From Closterium sp. Naga37s-1 (taxonomy: Eukaryota > Streptophyta > Zygnematophyceae > Desmidiales > Closteriaceae), in the NCBI GenBank assembly GCA_947471745.1, contig CANJKZ010000170.1, forward strand, positions 4,408,501 to 4,472,500: a DNA stretch of 64,000 nt. The letters run 5' to 3'. Of this stretch, positions 35,173 through 45,578 are shown in pieces. Under the pieces are notes generated by a model, which saw only the letters and a list, made by a program, of their open reading frames with translations, ran no database searches and was not told the origin of the DNA. The stretch's first letter is position 1. Every line of letters begins with the position of its first letter. The translations under genes and the position numbers were made by a program.

Positions 35173-36302
35173 TCAATGGCGCCCGTCAACAACGTTTCAA
35201 TTCGCGAAGGAAACAAGACGGAAGTCTGCCCGGGGCAACCACGCGTCGTGCGAAACGCCCTGCCGAGGAGGCACGCGAGGACCTCGCCACTGGCGTCGAA
35301 GTCCTGTTTGGCGCGACCTCCTCGGCGCCTTCTGAGGAGCTTCCTGCCACGCGCGCTGCTTCCAAGCAGCCGCACGACATGGCGAAAAATACAACCGCTG
35401 ACGCGGCTGTCATCATCGCTTCGGCCGGCCAGGCCGGCCCCTCTGGCGCACGCGACAAGGAGCACGCACCAGCGGCACCCTCGGCACCCTCGGCCCCTGC
35501 TGACGCCAGCCCCCTTGCCTTGACCACTGCGCAGGTCCAGGCACTGCTGGCGATGTTACAGCAGCAAGCACCTGTAACTGCGGGGACTTCTAACAATGAC
35601 GAAGTTAGAGCATCTGCAAAAAATAACAAGGAAGAAAATGTCGTCGCCCCTCGCCCGCCTAAGGCCGCTCGCGTCGAGAAGAACCCCGCTCCGGCACCCG
35701 CCGACGAAGACAGCGACGAGTCCGACGATGCTGCTGGTGAGGCTCCTCGCTGCCGCAATCCAATTTTTTCCAATGCCCCTCGCCCCACACTCCCCTCGCT
35801 CGCTCCCTCAACCGCAACTACCACTTTCAACCGCAAGGGTGTGCGTGATCAGGCAGAGGTTTTCTCTGCCATCCAAGCCCACCTCAGGCTCATGGAGCTC
35901 CAGCTGCAGCAGGGTGACGCGGAAGGAGCGCTCGCCAACGTCACTCAAATCGAAACGCTCATTAACAAGCGCTTCGAGGTGCTCTTGGTGGCGGACGAGG
36001 CGGGTTTTGAAGCGGCCGACCGCTTCCAGCTCTACCAATCGAAGAGCGTGCTCACCTCCCACTCCTACAAGCTAGCCGTGGCAGACGTGGCAGCATCGAA
36101 GCGTGCCCGCATGAGCTATAATCGCACCGTGCGGGGTAACGGCCTCGACAACGGGGAAATCGGCAACAAGGGTGCCGGACAAGGCTCATGCCAAAACAGG
36201 GCCTTCAAGGGCACCTGCTTTCGCTGTGGCCAGCCCGGGCACATGGCAAACGCCTGCCCCATGGGGGGGCGCGGCGGACAAGGCCCCACACCCGTGGTGT
36301 GA
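35173..36302 (+). pseudogene. Gag of the plus DIRS-like element
   Basis: Homologous to the Gag at 45579-46775. The start is near ATG 35176 (MAPVNNVS), but the first 170 bases change frame at least twice, so the long open stretch begins at ATG 35379 (307 codons to TGA 36300-36302). It is Ala-rich, then has a conserved middle (GVRDQAEVFSAIQAHL, RFEVLLVADEAGFEAADRFQLYQSKSV) and a classical CCHC knuckle CFRCGQPGHMANAC near the C-terminus. Confidence 0.8.
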
Positions 36303-36995
36303 GGAGTAACCAAGGGCGATGCCCCTTTCCCCGCTCGCCGAAAGAGCGTAGGGGATTGCACCAGGGGGTGCACGGCTGTGGAGCAGCCTAGGGACTCAAA
36401 GAGGTCAGGGGACCCTTAGATTAAGGCCAGGGTGGCTGATGGATGGCTCTGAAATGTATTTCTTGTTATGAGAAAAAAAAAAAAAAAAAAAAAAAAAAAA
36501 GGACTTGCAAGTTGTTTTTTCTTCCTCATATTAAACCACGGGCTCTTGGTTGGAGCTGCACTTTGGAAATGAAGAGTTGGCAAGCCTACTCAAGGAATGT
36601 CAAAAGGAAAAGCCGCAAACAATGGCAGCAAGAAGGAAAATCAAGAGGCAAAATCACGGGCAAGCTCGCTCAAAAAAAAAAAAAAAAAAAAAGAGGGATG
36701 GAAGGAGCGAGAGAGCAAGGTGACAAAGGGGTCCCAAAAGGAGGGACTGCCAAGGGGCAGATTCAGAGGTGCCAAAGCTCGGCACACCCACGCCAAGAAT
36801 CACAAGAAAAGGCCAAGGAGGGGGGGAGAGAGAGAAAGAGAGTGGAGGAGGTTGAATGGTATGGTGGCACACATATGCCCACGCCTACCCAACCCATCAC
36901 TAAGTTGGACAAAAGGTAGCCATCACTGAACGACGAGCTCTGGCCATCACCCCACACCGCAAAGCAAGACACGGAAAAGGAGAAAGAAAAAGAGA

Positions 36996-37070
<75 letters not shown>

Positions 37071-37218
37071 GAGAGGGGGGGGAGAAGGACGAGGGGATTC
37101 TCGCACACTACTCGTAGCATATGGTACGTAGGACCATGATCGCTCCTTACTGATTAGCACACTAACGCCGTCTCCTGCATGCATCGTTTGGTACGCAGCT
37201 GAGAGCAACAAATGGGTA
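36303..37218 (+). other. Gag-RT spacer with A tracts and AG repeat
   Basis: No gene is seen. There is an A28 run at 36473-36500, an A21 run at 36672-36692 and an (AG)35 block at 36999-37068, ending 150 bases before the RT start codon. The Lys-rich ORFs here follow the A tracts. The minus-strand element has the same arrangement. Confidence 0.85.
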
Positions 37219-39183
37219 ATGAGGGCAACCGACCCATACGAGTTCGCGGTGACAGACACAACTATATTCGTAATGCAAGGCCGACTGCGCCAAGCACTCC
37301 ACTGGTGGTGCTCATGGTGCGATAGCAGCTTCATCTTATCCATCATCGCACGTGGCTACTGGTTCCCATGGAAGAACGAGCCCCCCATGCCCTTTGAATC
37401 GAAAAACCACGCCGGCACACAAGCACATGGTGATTTCACCCGAACCGCAGTCCAGGACCTCCTTCGCACGGGTGCCGCTGCAGAGGCACCCGATCGAGCC
37501 GCACTTTCATGTGTTAGCCCGCTCAACGTGGTCGAGCAACGCGAAAAATGTCGCCTCATACTGGATCTTCGGAAGGTCAACGAGCACCTGCGCGTGCCCA
37601 AGTTCAAATACGAAGGACTGCTTCGCGTGGCAGAGTTGATCAAGCCGAACGATTGGATGTTCTCCGTCGACCTCAAATCGGGGTATCACCATGTGGACAT
37701 ACACCCAACTTGCTGGCGATACCTTGGCTTCCAGTTCGACGGAGCATATTACTACTTCCGCTCCTTACCATTCGGGTTGGCCACAGCCCCGTTCGTCTTT
37801 ACCCAACTTATCAAGCAGCTCGCTCGACGATGGCGTGCACGTGGATGGCGAGTGATCCCATACGTCGACGACATCTTAGTGCTATCCGAGTCAGCCCAAC
37901 AAGCCCAATCGACATGCACCATGATCGTGCAAGACCTAAAGGACTCCGGTCTAGTGATCAACAAGAAGAAGTCCCAGCTGCTCCCCACCCAAGCACTCCG
38001 CTTCCTTGGCCTCGAGCTGGACACTCGAAGCTGCACATTCTCGGTGGGAGACGAACGTCGATCTCAACTAAAATCCACAATGGCGACGCTCATTACCGAG
38101 GGGCGTAGAGGTCGCCAAGTACACATCCGCCACGTCGCCCGAGTCACCGGCATGCTCGCATCAATGAGCCTCGCTCTGGGAGCAACTGCACGAGCCTTCA
38201 GCCACGAGGTGCTCCAAACCATCAACACCGCACCATCATGGAACTCCCGGATATCGCTATCATCAGAGGCAATTGACGAACTGGGTTTCTGGATGGAGCA
38301 ATTCGACAAGTTCAATGGTGCCCCGTTCCATCAACCGCACCATTACGATGCGGTCATCCAGGTGGATGCTAGCGCACACAGTTGGGGCGCCACACTCGTC
38401 ACGTTCCGCGGAGAGAGGAGCACAGCAAGCGCAAGCATGCCCTCACACTTGCCACCCACATCCAGCACCCGGCGGGAGCTGGAAGGTGTTTTGTGGTCAC
38501 TACGCACCTTCATGCATCAGATCCAGGGTGGCCACACCCTAGTCCGTGTCGACAATCAAGGTGTCATGTTCATCCTACGCAAGGGCGGCTCAAGCACCAC
38601 CGAGCTCACCCTCACCTGCAAAGAAATCATCTCTCTTTGTACGGAACACTCGGTTCGCTTGGCGATCGAATGGATCCCTCGCGAGTTGAACACCCATGCG
38701 GACGAGCTCTCCAAGCTGCAAGACCATGATGACTACACTCTGAAACAACCGTGGTTTCGCCTCCTTGAACGTCGTTGGGGGCCCCACTCCATCGACCTAT
38801 TCGCAAACGCTCGCAACGCGTTGTTACCTCGCTTTTGCTCGAAGGTGCCCCATCCCAAGGCTGAAGCGGTCAACGCATTCTCGACGGATTGGAGGGGAGA
38901 GCACGGTTTCGCGTTCCCACCCCCCCACCTCATCCCAGCAACCCTTCGGCACGCGCAACGCACCCACGCAAAGATCACTCTTGTGATTCCACAATGGACA
39001 GGGGCTGCTTGGTGGCCCCTTGTGCAGCCATCTCCCCAGACATGGGCCAAGGGGATCACCAGCCACCTAGCACTTGCAAGCGGTAGTCAATGCCTTCACC
39101 CAGGCACACACACATCTTCGTTCTCAGGGGCTGGATTTCCAAATAGTCCCATCCTTGCATTGGCTATAAATTTCTCAATGTAA
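37219..39183 (+). CDS. RT/RNase H of the plus DIRS-like element
   Basis: An intact ORF of 654 codons from ATG 37219 to TAA 39181-39183. The RT begins near residue 100 (SPLNVVEQREKCRLILDLRKVN). Motif A is SVDLKSGYHHV, then FGLATAPFVFTQL, and the active site is PYVDDILVL. RNase H follows (AVIQVDASAHSWGATLV; RELEGVLWSLRTF; VRVDNQGVMF; WIPRELNTHADELSK). The last 130 residues contain WGPHSIDLFANARNALLPRFCS, a block typical of DIRS-group Pol proteins. All catalytic Asp residues checked are present. The recombinase frame starts about 15 bases downstream. Confidence 0.9.
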   Translation: MRATDPYEFAVTDTTIFVMQGRLRQALHWWCSWCDSSFILSIIARGYWFPWKNEPPMPFESKNHAGTQAHGDFTRTAVQDLLRTGAAAEAPDRAALSCVSPLNVVEQREKCRLILDLRKVNEHLRVPKFKYEGLLRVAELIKPNDWMFSVDLKSGYHHVDIHPTCWRYLGFQFDGAYYYFRSLPFGLATAPFVFTQLIKQLARRWRARGWRVIPYVDDILVLSESAQQAQSTCTMIVQDLKDSGLVINKKKSQLLPTQALRFLGLELDTRSCTFSVGDERRSQLKSTMATLITEGRRGRQVHIRHVARVTGMLASMSLALGATARAFSHEVLQTINTAPSWNSRISLSSEAIDELGFWMEQFDKFNGAPFHQPHHYDAVIQVDASAHSWGATLVTFRGERSTASASMPSHLPPTSSTRRELEGVLWSLRTFMHQIQGGHTLVRVDNQGVMFILRKGGSSTTELTLTCKEIISLCTEHSVRLAIEWIPRELNTHADELSKLQDHDDYTLKQPWFRLLERRWGPHSIDLFANARNALLPRFCSKVPHPKAEAVNAFSTDWRGEHGFAFPPPHLIPATLRHAQRTHAKITLVIPQWTGAAWWPLVQPSPQTWAKGITSHLALASGSQCLHPGTHTSSFSGAGFPNSPILALAINFSM

Positions 39184-39198
39184 TTGCATGCTCTTATT

Positions 39199-40247
39199 GA
39201 TGGCAGAACTATTAAACAACCTCCAAAAGCAAACTCTTTGCGGTCATCAGCCAAGTGAGGGCACCCTCCACCATCCAGACCTATGAACCTTACTGGCTCA
39301 AGTTCTGAGCCTTCTGCAAGAAGGTTTCGCTGAGCTACCTGCCTACCACGGACCTGACACTCGCGCTGTACCTCGTGCACGCCCTCAAGCACAAAGCCAC
39401 GCTATCTGCGATCACACTAACATGCTCCGCGGTAGCCTTCGCACACAAAATGATTGGGACGGCGTGTCCCACCGACAGCCCCTTCACATCGCAAGTACGC
39501 GAGTTCGCCAAGCGCCACGCACCGCGCCCCAACCGGACCAAAGATCCAGTCTCGCTTCACTAGGTCCATAGCATGGCTCAAGAGTTTCTCACATCCCACA
39601 TCCCATCCGAATTTCAGAAAGGTCTCATTCCGCTCTTGATGTACACTGGGTTCCTACGCTACTCCGACCTGGTCGCGATTCAGTGGCAGGACATTCAATT
39701 CGAGGATACGGCAATGTGGGTTCTAATCCCACACTCCAAAACTGACCAGGAGAGCAAAGGAGTGTGGGTCCCAGTCGCGGCAACAGATGGGCCATACTGC
39801 CCAGTCCAAACCACCCAGAAATTCATCAAGATCGCCGGCTATGACTCATCAACCGAAGGCCCTCTCATCCGAGTTTTCCCACGTGGCGCAAAGGCAACAC
39901 CACAAGACAAATCTCCCTCATACCCCACTCTTCGGAACTGGTGTTTGGAAGCCTTCCGCAAGATCGGGCTCGACGCAAAGCACTTGGGCACCCACTCATT
40001 TCGCAAAGGTGCAGCAACGACAGCTGCCGGAGTCGGGATCACGGATCGAATGTTCAAACGTCTAGGCCGCTGGCGCAGCGACACCGCGAAGGAGCTCTAC
40101 GTCACCATCGCTCAAGACCAGCTCGTTGCAGCATCCCGGCTGATCCAGGACCCCACACGAGCCCCATCCTCCAACCAGCATCAGCTGTCTATCCAGCGAC
40201 AGCGCCGTCCTCCTCTGCACATGTCTCAGCAGACCCAGATGAAATGA
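39199..40247 (+). pseudogene. Tyrosine recombinase of the plus DIRS-like element
   Basis: It replaces integrase in this class and inserts circular DNA. ATG 39199 begins a short N-terminus. A frame change near 39240, TGA 39306-39308 (CGA in the minus-strand relative) and TAG 39561-39563 (CAG in the relative) break it. The last open stretch, ATG 39573 to TGA 40245-40247, keeps the catalytic domain: Arg in RYSDLVAI, HSFRKGA, and RWRSDTAKELY with the Tyr nucleophile. Confidence 0.87.
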
Positions 40248-40593
40248 AGCACGATGCCTATTACAAGTTGCAATAAGCAAGCTTTCACAATATTATAATT
40301 TTTGAAAGTGTATTCACTTTCTAAAATTTTGTATTGTGATAGTGAAGCGATTGCCAACGCAGCAAAGGCAGCGTCGCATCGCTACTCGCCCTCTTTTGGC
40401 TACAAAAGAGGGGTTGGAGGCCATTTGGCCTCACCCACGTTCTTCTTTTCAGATTTTTAGTTTGAGTTCCCCACCCTCCCACCCTATGTAGTGAAATTGT
40501 ATGTTGTAGACCTTTGGACGAGATTGATGTACTCTTACCCAGATGAAATGAAGCACGATGCCTATTACAAGTTGCAATAAGCAAGCTTTCACA
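40233..40593 (+). repeat. B1-A2-B2 split direct repeats of the plus DIRS-like element
   Basis: B1 (40233-40290) and B2 (40537-40593) share ACCCAGATGAAATGAAGC to GCAAGCTTTCACAA over 57 bp. A2 (40291-40470) repeats A1 (34898-35077). A 66-base unique segment lies between A2 and B2. B1 overlaps the recombinase stop. The A1...B1-A2-B2 order is the Ngaro-type arrangement. Confidence 0.88.
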
Positions 40594-40649
40594 ATTGTAC
40601 CAAACCCTGATCTAGTCAATTCATTCCTGCTACTACATTCTGACAACAG
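40594..40649 (+). repeat. Remainder of the C7 3' LTR
   Basis: TTGTACCAAACCCTG to TCTGACAACA matches the end of related LTRs (compare the complement of 55931-55960), so it completes the LTR interrupted at 34897. Confidence 0.65.
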
Positions 40650-41041
40650 CAACGACTCGAGCAACTGCTCAATACCGAGTCAGTTGTGTGTCCTTGCTGT
40701 CGTGCTGCCTTTCATCAAGTCAAAGGTCGGCGACCTTTGACCTTCGCGTAACCTCCAGCTGTTACATTTTGTCAACCTTCTTGGTTGACTCGCTGTTGCT
40801 TCATTGTAATGTGCCTCGTTTGCAGTTCGATGTTCCGACACATCAGAAGCGTTAAATTACTTGTTTCCAACAGTGGGGTACTGTTTAGGGGAAACAACCC
40901 TTGAACAGTAAGCCACCCCGTAACAATTATAATTAAATGTATATAAACATGTTCGAATCGAACACACCCCTAAACTCCCTGCAGTGAAAACCATGTGCAG
41001 AACTCCCCATGAAGGAACAATATTTGTATGGCTGACCAATG
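40650..41041. other. Unassigned spacer between the C7 LTR and the minus DIRS-like element
   Basis: 392 bp without a gene or recognised repeat. A short inverted pair AAAGGTCGGCGACCTTT lies near 40722-40738. The origin is unknown; it may be host DNA or an older element. Confidence 0.4.
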
Positions 41042-41456
41042 TATTTAGAAAGCTTGCTTTCTTGCATGTAGCAATTGGCATCGTCTCATTTCAAATGGCA
41101 ATTGGCATCGTCTCATTTCAAATGGGTTTAGTACAATTGAAATCCATAGTGATATTACAAAGATATGCCTCTATGTTCCTACGGCTATCCTGTTTCCGAG
41201 GGGGGGGGGGGGCGGGAAAATCGGCTAAACCGTTTGAAAATGAGAGACGTGGGTGGAGGGAAATGACCTCCAGGCCACGTTTTGTACTCCAAAACGGGCG
41301 TTTAGCGCGGCTCGACGCTGCCAAATCCTACATTACAAGCAGCTTCGCTTTCAAAATACATAATTTTGAAAAGCGTTACAGCTTTTAAAAATATACATAT
41401 TTAGAAAGCTTGCTTTCTTGCATGTAGCAATTGCCATCGTCTCATTTCAAATGGGT
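41042..41456 (-). repeat. B1-A2-B2 split direct repeats of the minus DIRS-like element
   Basis: B1 (41399-41456) and B2 (from 41042) share TTTAGAAAGCTTGCTTTC to CATTTCAAATGG. Within B2 a unit of about 28 bases ending in CTCATTTCAAATGG is duplicated in tandem (to about 41126). A2 is 41216-41398. A G-run of about 12 bases lies at 41199-41212. Confidence 0.87.
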
Positions 41457-42482
41457 CTTCTGAGACATGTTTCGTGCTGGTTGGCGATGTCGTGTCAGCG
41501 CCGCGGAGTGTTGCGTCGGTGACGAGGCTCTCGCCGGATCTTGGACATGTCGAGATGCTCCAACCAACTGTTCTATCGCCGGAGTGATGTACATCTCCTT
41601 GGCCGTATCGCTGCGCCACCTCCCCAGCTGTTTCAAAATGCGATCAGGTACTCCTGCGTTGGCGGCGACGGTTGCTGCGCCTTTGCGGAATGAGTGGGTT
41701 CCGAGGTGCTCGAGTCCTAGGCCAATCTTGTGAAATGCCTCCTTGCACCAGTTGCGGATTGTTGTATAGGAGGGTGGTGTTGTCGTACTAACGCGACCCG
41801 TAGTGTCTGAACCAAAGACTCGTATCAACGGGCCGTATTGTGCGCGGCCATAGCCTGCCAACTGGATGAAGCGCTTGGTGCATTGTACGGGGCAGAAAGG
41901 GCCCGGACTGGCGGCTACTGGGACCCATGCGCCTTCTCCTGCCTGGTCTGTTTTAGAGTGGGGGATCAGGAGCCACATAGCGTCTTTCTCGAACTCAATC
42001 TCGTGCCAATTGAGTGCGACGAGGTCTGAGTATCGCAGGAAGCCGGCGTACATGAGTAGTGGGATGAGCCCCTTCTGAAACTCGCCCGGGTTGTTCGATT
42101 TCAGGAATTCCGCCGCCATTGCATGTACTTGATGCAGCGAGACGGGATCCTTGAGTCGTTGAGGTCGCGGACAATGTCGCTTGGCGAAGTCTCGCACATT
42201 GGATGTGAACGGCCCGGTCGACGGGCACGTGGCCCCAATCATCCGATGCGCGAAGCTGACTGCCGAGCATGTCAGTTGTATTGCTGATATGGTGGCCTTC
42301 TGTTGAATCGCGTGGACCAGGTATAATGCGAGTGTCATGTCTGTGCATGGCAGGAACTGCAGTTTCACGTCTATGCAGAATGCTCGGAACTTGGCCCAGT
42401 ATGGTTCGTAGGTGCGAATGGTGGAGTCAGCCCTTGTATGCGTCGTTATCCGAAGCAACTCTTGCTTGAGCCGCTCGAGCAA
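41442..42482 (-). CDS. Tyrosine recombinase of the minus DIRS-like element
   Basis: Open for 346 codons up to a non-ATG codon at 42482; no ATG lies at the N-terminus in this frame, so the real start is unclear. The frame begins about 24 bases after the RT stop. An N-terminal core-binding-like region (STIRTYEPYWAKFRAFC) is followed by the catalytic domain: Arg in GFLRYSDLVAL, HSKTD, HSFRKGAATVA, and RWRSDTAKEMY with the Tyr nucleophile. R, H, R and Y are all present. No stop interrupts it. Confidence 0.88.
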   Translation of the reverse strand: MLERLKQELLRITTHTRADSTIRTYEPYWAKFRAFCIDVKLQFLPCTDMTLALYLVHAIQQKATISAIQLTCSAVSFAHRMIGATCPSTGPFTSNVRDFAKRHCPRPQRLKDPVSLHQVHAMAAEFLKSNNPGEFQKGLIPLLMYAGFLRYSDLVALNWHEIEFEKDAMWLLIPHSKTDQAGEGAWVPVAASPGPFCPVQCTKRFIQLAGYGRAQYGPLIRVFGSDTTGRVSTTTPPSYTTIRNWCKEAFHKIGLGLEHLGTHSFRKGAATVAANAGVPDRILKQLGRWRSDTAKEMYITPAIEQLVGASRHVQDPARASSPTQHSAALTRHRQPARNMSQKTHLK

Positions 42483-42505
42483 TCCTGCACCAGATGTGTG
42501 AATGG

Positions 42506-44485
42506 TCAGGTGGCGAAGGACACTTGTAATGCAAGAATCGGGCTATGAGGCAATCCTTCCCTAGAAAATGCGTGAGTGTGGGTGCCTGCGGTCAGGCACT
42601 CGCTCCCATGGGTGAGGCAGATATGAGCGAGAATGCAGGCGGCCCATTGGGGCGGGGCGGGTTGTAGTAACGGCCACCAGCTTGCCCCTGGCCAATGAGG
42701 CACGACGAGCGTGAGCGATGCTCGCGTCCTTTGGGCGTGATGCAACACCGCTGGGATGAGGTGGGGTGGCGGAAACGCATATGCATGCTTGGGGGCCCAT
42801 GATATGGAGAAGGCGTCCGTTGCCTCTGCGTCAGGGTGAGGAGTTTTTTAGCAGAAGCGAGCCAGCTCGGTGTTGTTCGCATTGGCAAATAAATCGATTG
42901 AGTGCGGTCCCAAGCGCCGCTCGATGAGCCGGAACCATGGTGCTTTGATTGCGTAGTCGTCGCGATCGATCATCTTTGAAAGTTCATCCGCTCGTGTGTT
43001 GAGTTCGCGCGGAATCCATTCAACTGTCAACCGGATCCCAAAGGTGACGCACGCTTGAATGATGGCTCTGCACATTGTTGTGAGGCTCGGGGTCCGCGAA
43101 CCACCTTTGCGAAGAATAAAGAAGACACCTTGATTGTCGGTTCTAGCGAGGACATGTCGGTGCTGGATCCTTCCCGAGAATGTCTGCAATGCCCATAGGA
43201 CTCCGTCCATTTCCCGTTGTGTGCTGGAGGCTGTCGTGAGGTGCACGGGCATGGTCGCGCTCGCCTCGATTCGCCTCCTTGGAAACATATCTAGTGTCGC
43301 TCCCCAGCTGTGTGCGCTGGCGTCCACATGGATTACTGCGTCATAGCTGTTCGGGACATGGAATGGGGCTCCATTGAATCTGTCAAATTCATGTAGCCAA
43401 AACTCGAGCTCTTCGATGACCGCAGGGACCAACTGCACTTTGCTGTTCCAGGAAGGGGCATCCTGAATGGTCTGTAGTAGATTCTGGCTGAATGCGCGCG
43501 CGGTTGCGCCGATGGCAAGCGACATCGACGCGAGCATGCCGGTAACTCTGGCTGCGTGGCGGATCGGGACTTTGCGTTCGGCCTTGCCAGCCATGCATAA
43601 TTCGCGAATGGTTGAATGTAACGATGCTCGCCGCTCGGGACCAATGGAGAACTGGCCGCGCTGTGTATCCAGCTTGACACCCAAAAATCGTAGCTGCTGG
43701 GTGGGTTGCAAGTGCGACTTCTTGGAATTGATAACCAGTCCAGCCTTGCTGAGGTCTTGCACCACCATCTGACCCGTGGTTCGCGCTTCTGCTGCCGTGC
43801 GACACAGAAAAAGGATGTCGTCGACGTAAGGGATGACTCGCACCCCGAGAGCCCGCCAACGACGGGCGAGCTGCTTGATGAGCTGTGTGAAAACGAACGG
43901 GGCTGTCGCCAGCCCGAATGGCTGAGATCGAAAGACGTACGAGCGCCCATCGAATTGGAACCCGAGGAACTTCCAGTAGGAAGGGTGGATGTCAACGTGG
44001 TGGTATCCTGATTTTAAATGGACTGCAAACATCCAGTCGTCTTCATGAACGAGCTCTGCCACCCGGTTCAGTCCTTCGTACTTGAATTTGGGGATACACA
44101 AATTTTGGTTCACCCTTCGGAGGTCAAGAATCAGTCGGCACTTTTCTCTTTGAACCACCACATTTAGCGGGCTGATGCATAGCTGTTGTTCCGCGGGGGC
44201 GGGTGTGGCCGCACCACTCTCGAGAAGCTCGGTTATTGCCTGCTTGGTGAACGTGGAATGGATTAGCGCTCCCGCGTGGTTGTCTTGCCGGAACGGCGTG
44301 GGTGGTCCATGCTTCCATGGCATCCAGTAGCCATTGGCGATCACCGAGAGTATGAAACTGCTCTCGCACCACGAGCTCCACCATGGAAATGCCGTGCGCA
44401 GGCGCCCACGCATGGTCGTGACGAGCTTGTCAGTGACCGCGAACTCATAGGGGCCACCCCCCTCGATCGTTCCACCCCCCGGCAA
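42506..44485 (-). pseudogene. RT/RNase H of the minus DIRS-like element
   Basis: A frame of 660 codons aligned to the intact plus-strand RT, with one in-frame TAA at 42848-42850, just after ELARFC. RT: SPLNVVVQREKCRLILDLRRVN; motif A reads AVHLKSGYHHV where the plus-strand copy has SVDLKSGYHHV, so the catalytic Asp is His; the second site PYVDDILFL is intact. RNase H: AVIHVDASAHSWGATL; ARTDNQGVFF; WIPRELNTRADELSK. The upstream end lacks an ATG where the relative has one. Predicted to be inactive. Confidence 0.88.
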
Positions 44486-45578
44486 ATCTGTAGCTAGTGG
44501 ACCATGGGTGTGGGGGCAACATGGGGCGTGCTTCGTTAAAACTCAAGACTCGAATTACACAAGGAAGTCAACGGAAAATTGTAGGTTCTGAAAAACCCCA
44601 GCGGCGGTTCGGTTAGGGAATCGGAAGCCAGTCCTGTCGAAACCCACGTGAAACTCTGGACCAATCGCGTGAGAGTGGTGACGCTCTACCATCCGACTCG
44701 GTAATTCGGGACGGGCTTCTTTTAAGCAGGGGCGTTTGGCTAGTAGGTTGTGCGTACGATTAACTAGATCCAATGCCCGCAAATGTTCATGCCGACGCCC
44801 CTTCCCCTTCCCTCTCTCTCTCTCTCTCTTTTTTTTTTTTTTTTTGTGGTTCGTGAGACCTTTGCGTGCCTACACCTGCACTCTGGTGTTCTGAGATGTG
44901 CCCAACCGGAGGTGCTCCACCGGAGCAGCCCCTTCGTTTGGCCGCTTTGGCCCTTGCCTTTTTTTTTTTTTTTTTTTTTTTTTTCACGTGCCGCATGCTC
45001 TTCGGATGGCCATTTGCTGCCTTCCATGTTTGGTAGGCCACCCTTTGTCTTGCATTATGGCGTGTGCTCTTGGCATCATGGGACCCCAAGTCCCACACCC
45101 ACTCTTTCCTTTTTTCCTTTTTTTTTTTTTTTTTTTTCCCCCCCCCCCCCTTCACCCGTGATTCCTTTGCATTTCAGGGCTTGCATAGCCCGCACATCTT
45201 GCCACTTCCCTTTTTTTTTTTTTTTTTTTTGCTCTCTATCTCTTTCTCTCTTGTTCGCATGTACCGTAGGCTTCCATGCCGTATAGGTGTTCCCCGCTTC
45301 AGGTTCTTCCACACCTCAAGAGCGCATGCTCCTTTTTTTTTTTTTTTTTTTTCAAGCGAGTCCAACAACTTTGCCCATTAGGCCTTCCCATTCATTCAAA
45401 AGAGCATACAAGCATTACTTGCAATCACATGTTCACCTAGGACTCCTAGTCCTACACCCCTTGCCTTGGGATAGGCCCGCGGCCTTTCTAACATCCCCTA
45501 TGGGATAGGCCAGCGGCCTTTGCACTCCCTAGTGCCATCATCTCCATTCAAGCCTCTCGGCACCGCCCCCTAGGGCGT
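44486..45578 (-). other. Gag-RT spacer with five A tracts and AG repeat
   Basis: On the element's sense strand there are five A runs of 17-26 bases (plus-strand T runs at 45333-45352, 45211-45230, 45118-45137, 44959-44984 and 44829-44845). An AG repeat (44812-44828) lies closest to the RT. Phe- and Lys-rich ORFs are by-products. No gene is seen. Confidence 0.85.

Larger units (their letters stand above)
34898..40593 (+). mobile_element. DIRS/Ngaro-like YR retroelement, plus strand
   Basis: It has gag, RT/RNase H and tyrosine recombinase in order, bounded by split direct repeats: A1 34898-35077, B1 40233-40290, A2 40291-40470, B2 40537-40593. There is no integrase, no LTR and no clear target duplication, as expected for recombinase-mounted elements. 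It sits inside the 3' LTR of C7, whose sequence resumes at 40594, and this fixes both ends. A1 and A2 are identical by eye over 180 bp, but gag and the recombinase carry lesions. Confidence 0.88.

Noticed and set aside
40062..40664. Host tRNA or rRNA genes in the spacer regions
   Set aside because: No cloverleaf or rRNA-like stretch could be found by reading; only DIRS-like terminal repeats and an LTR remnant are present.
44783..45381. Phe-rich membrane-like proteins and Lys-rich proteins
   Set aside because: They come from the T/A homopolymer runs of the DIRS-like spacer.
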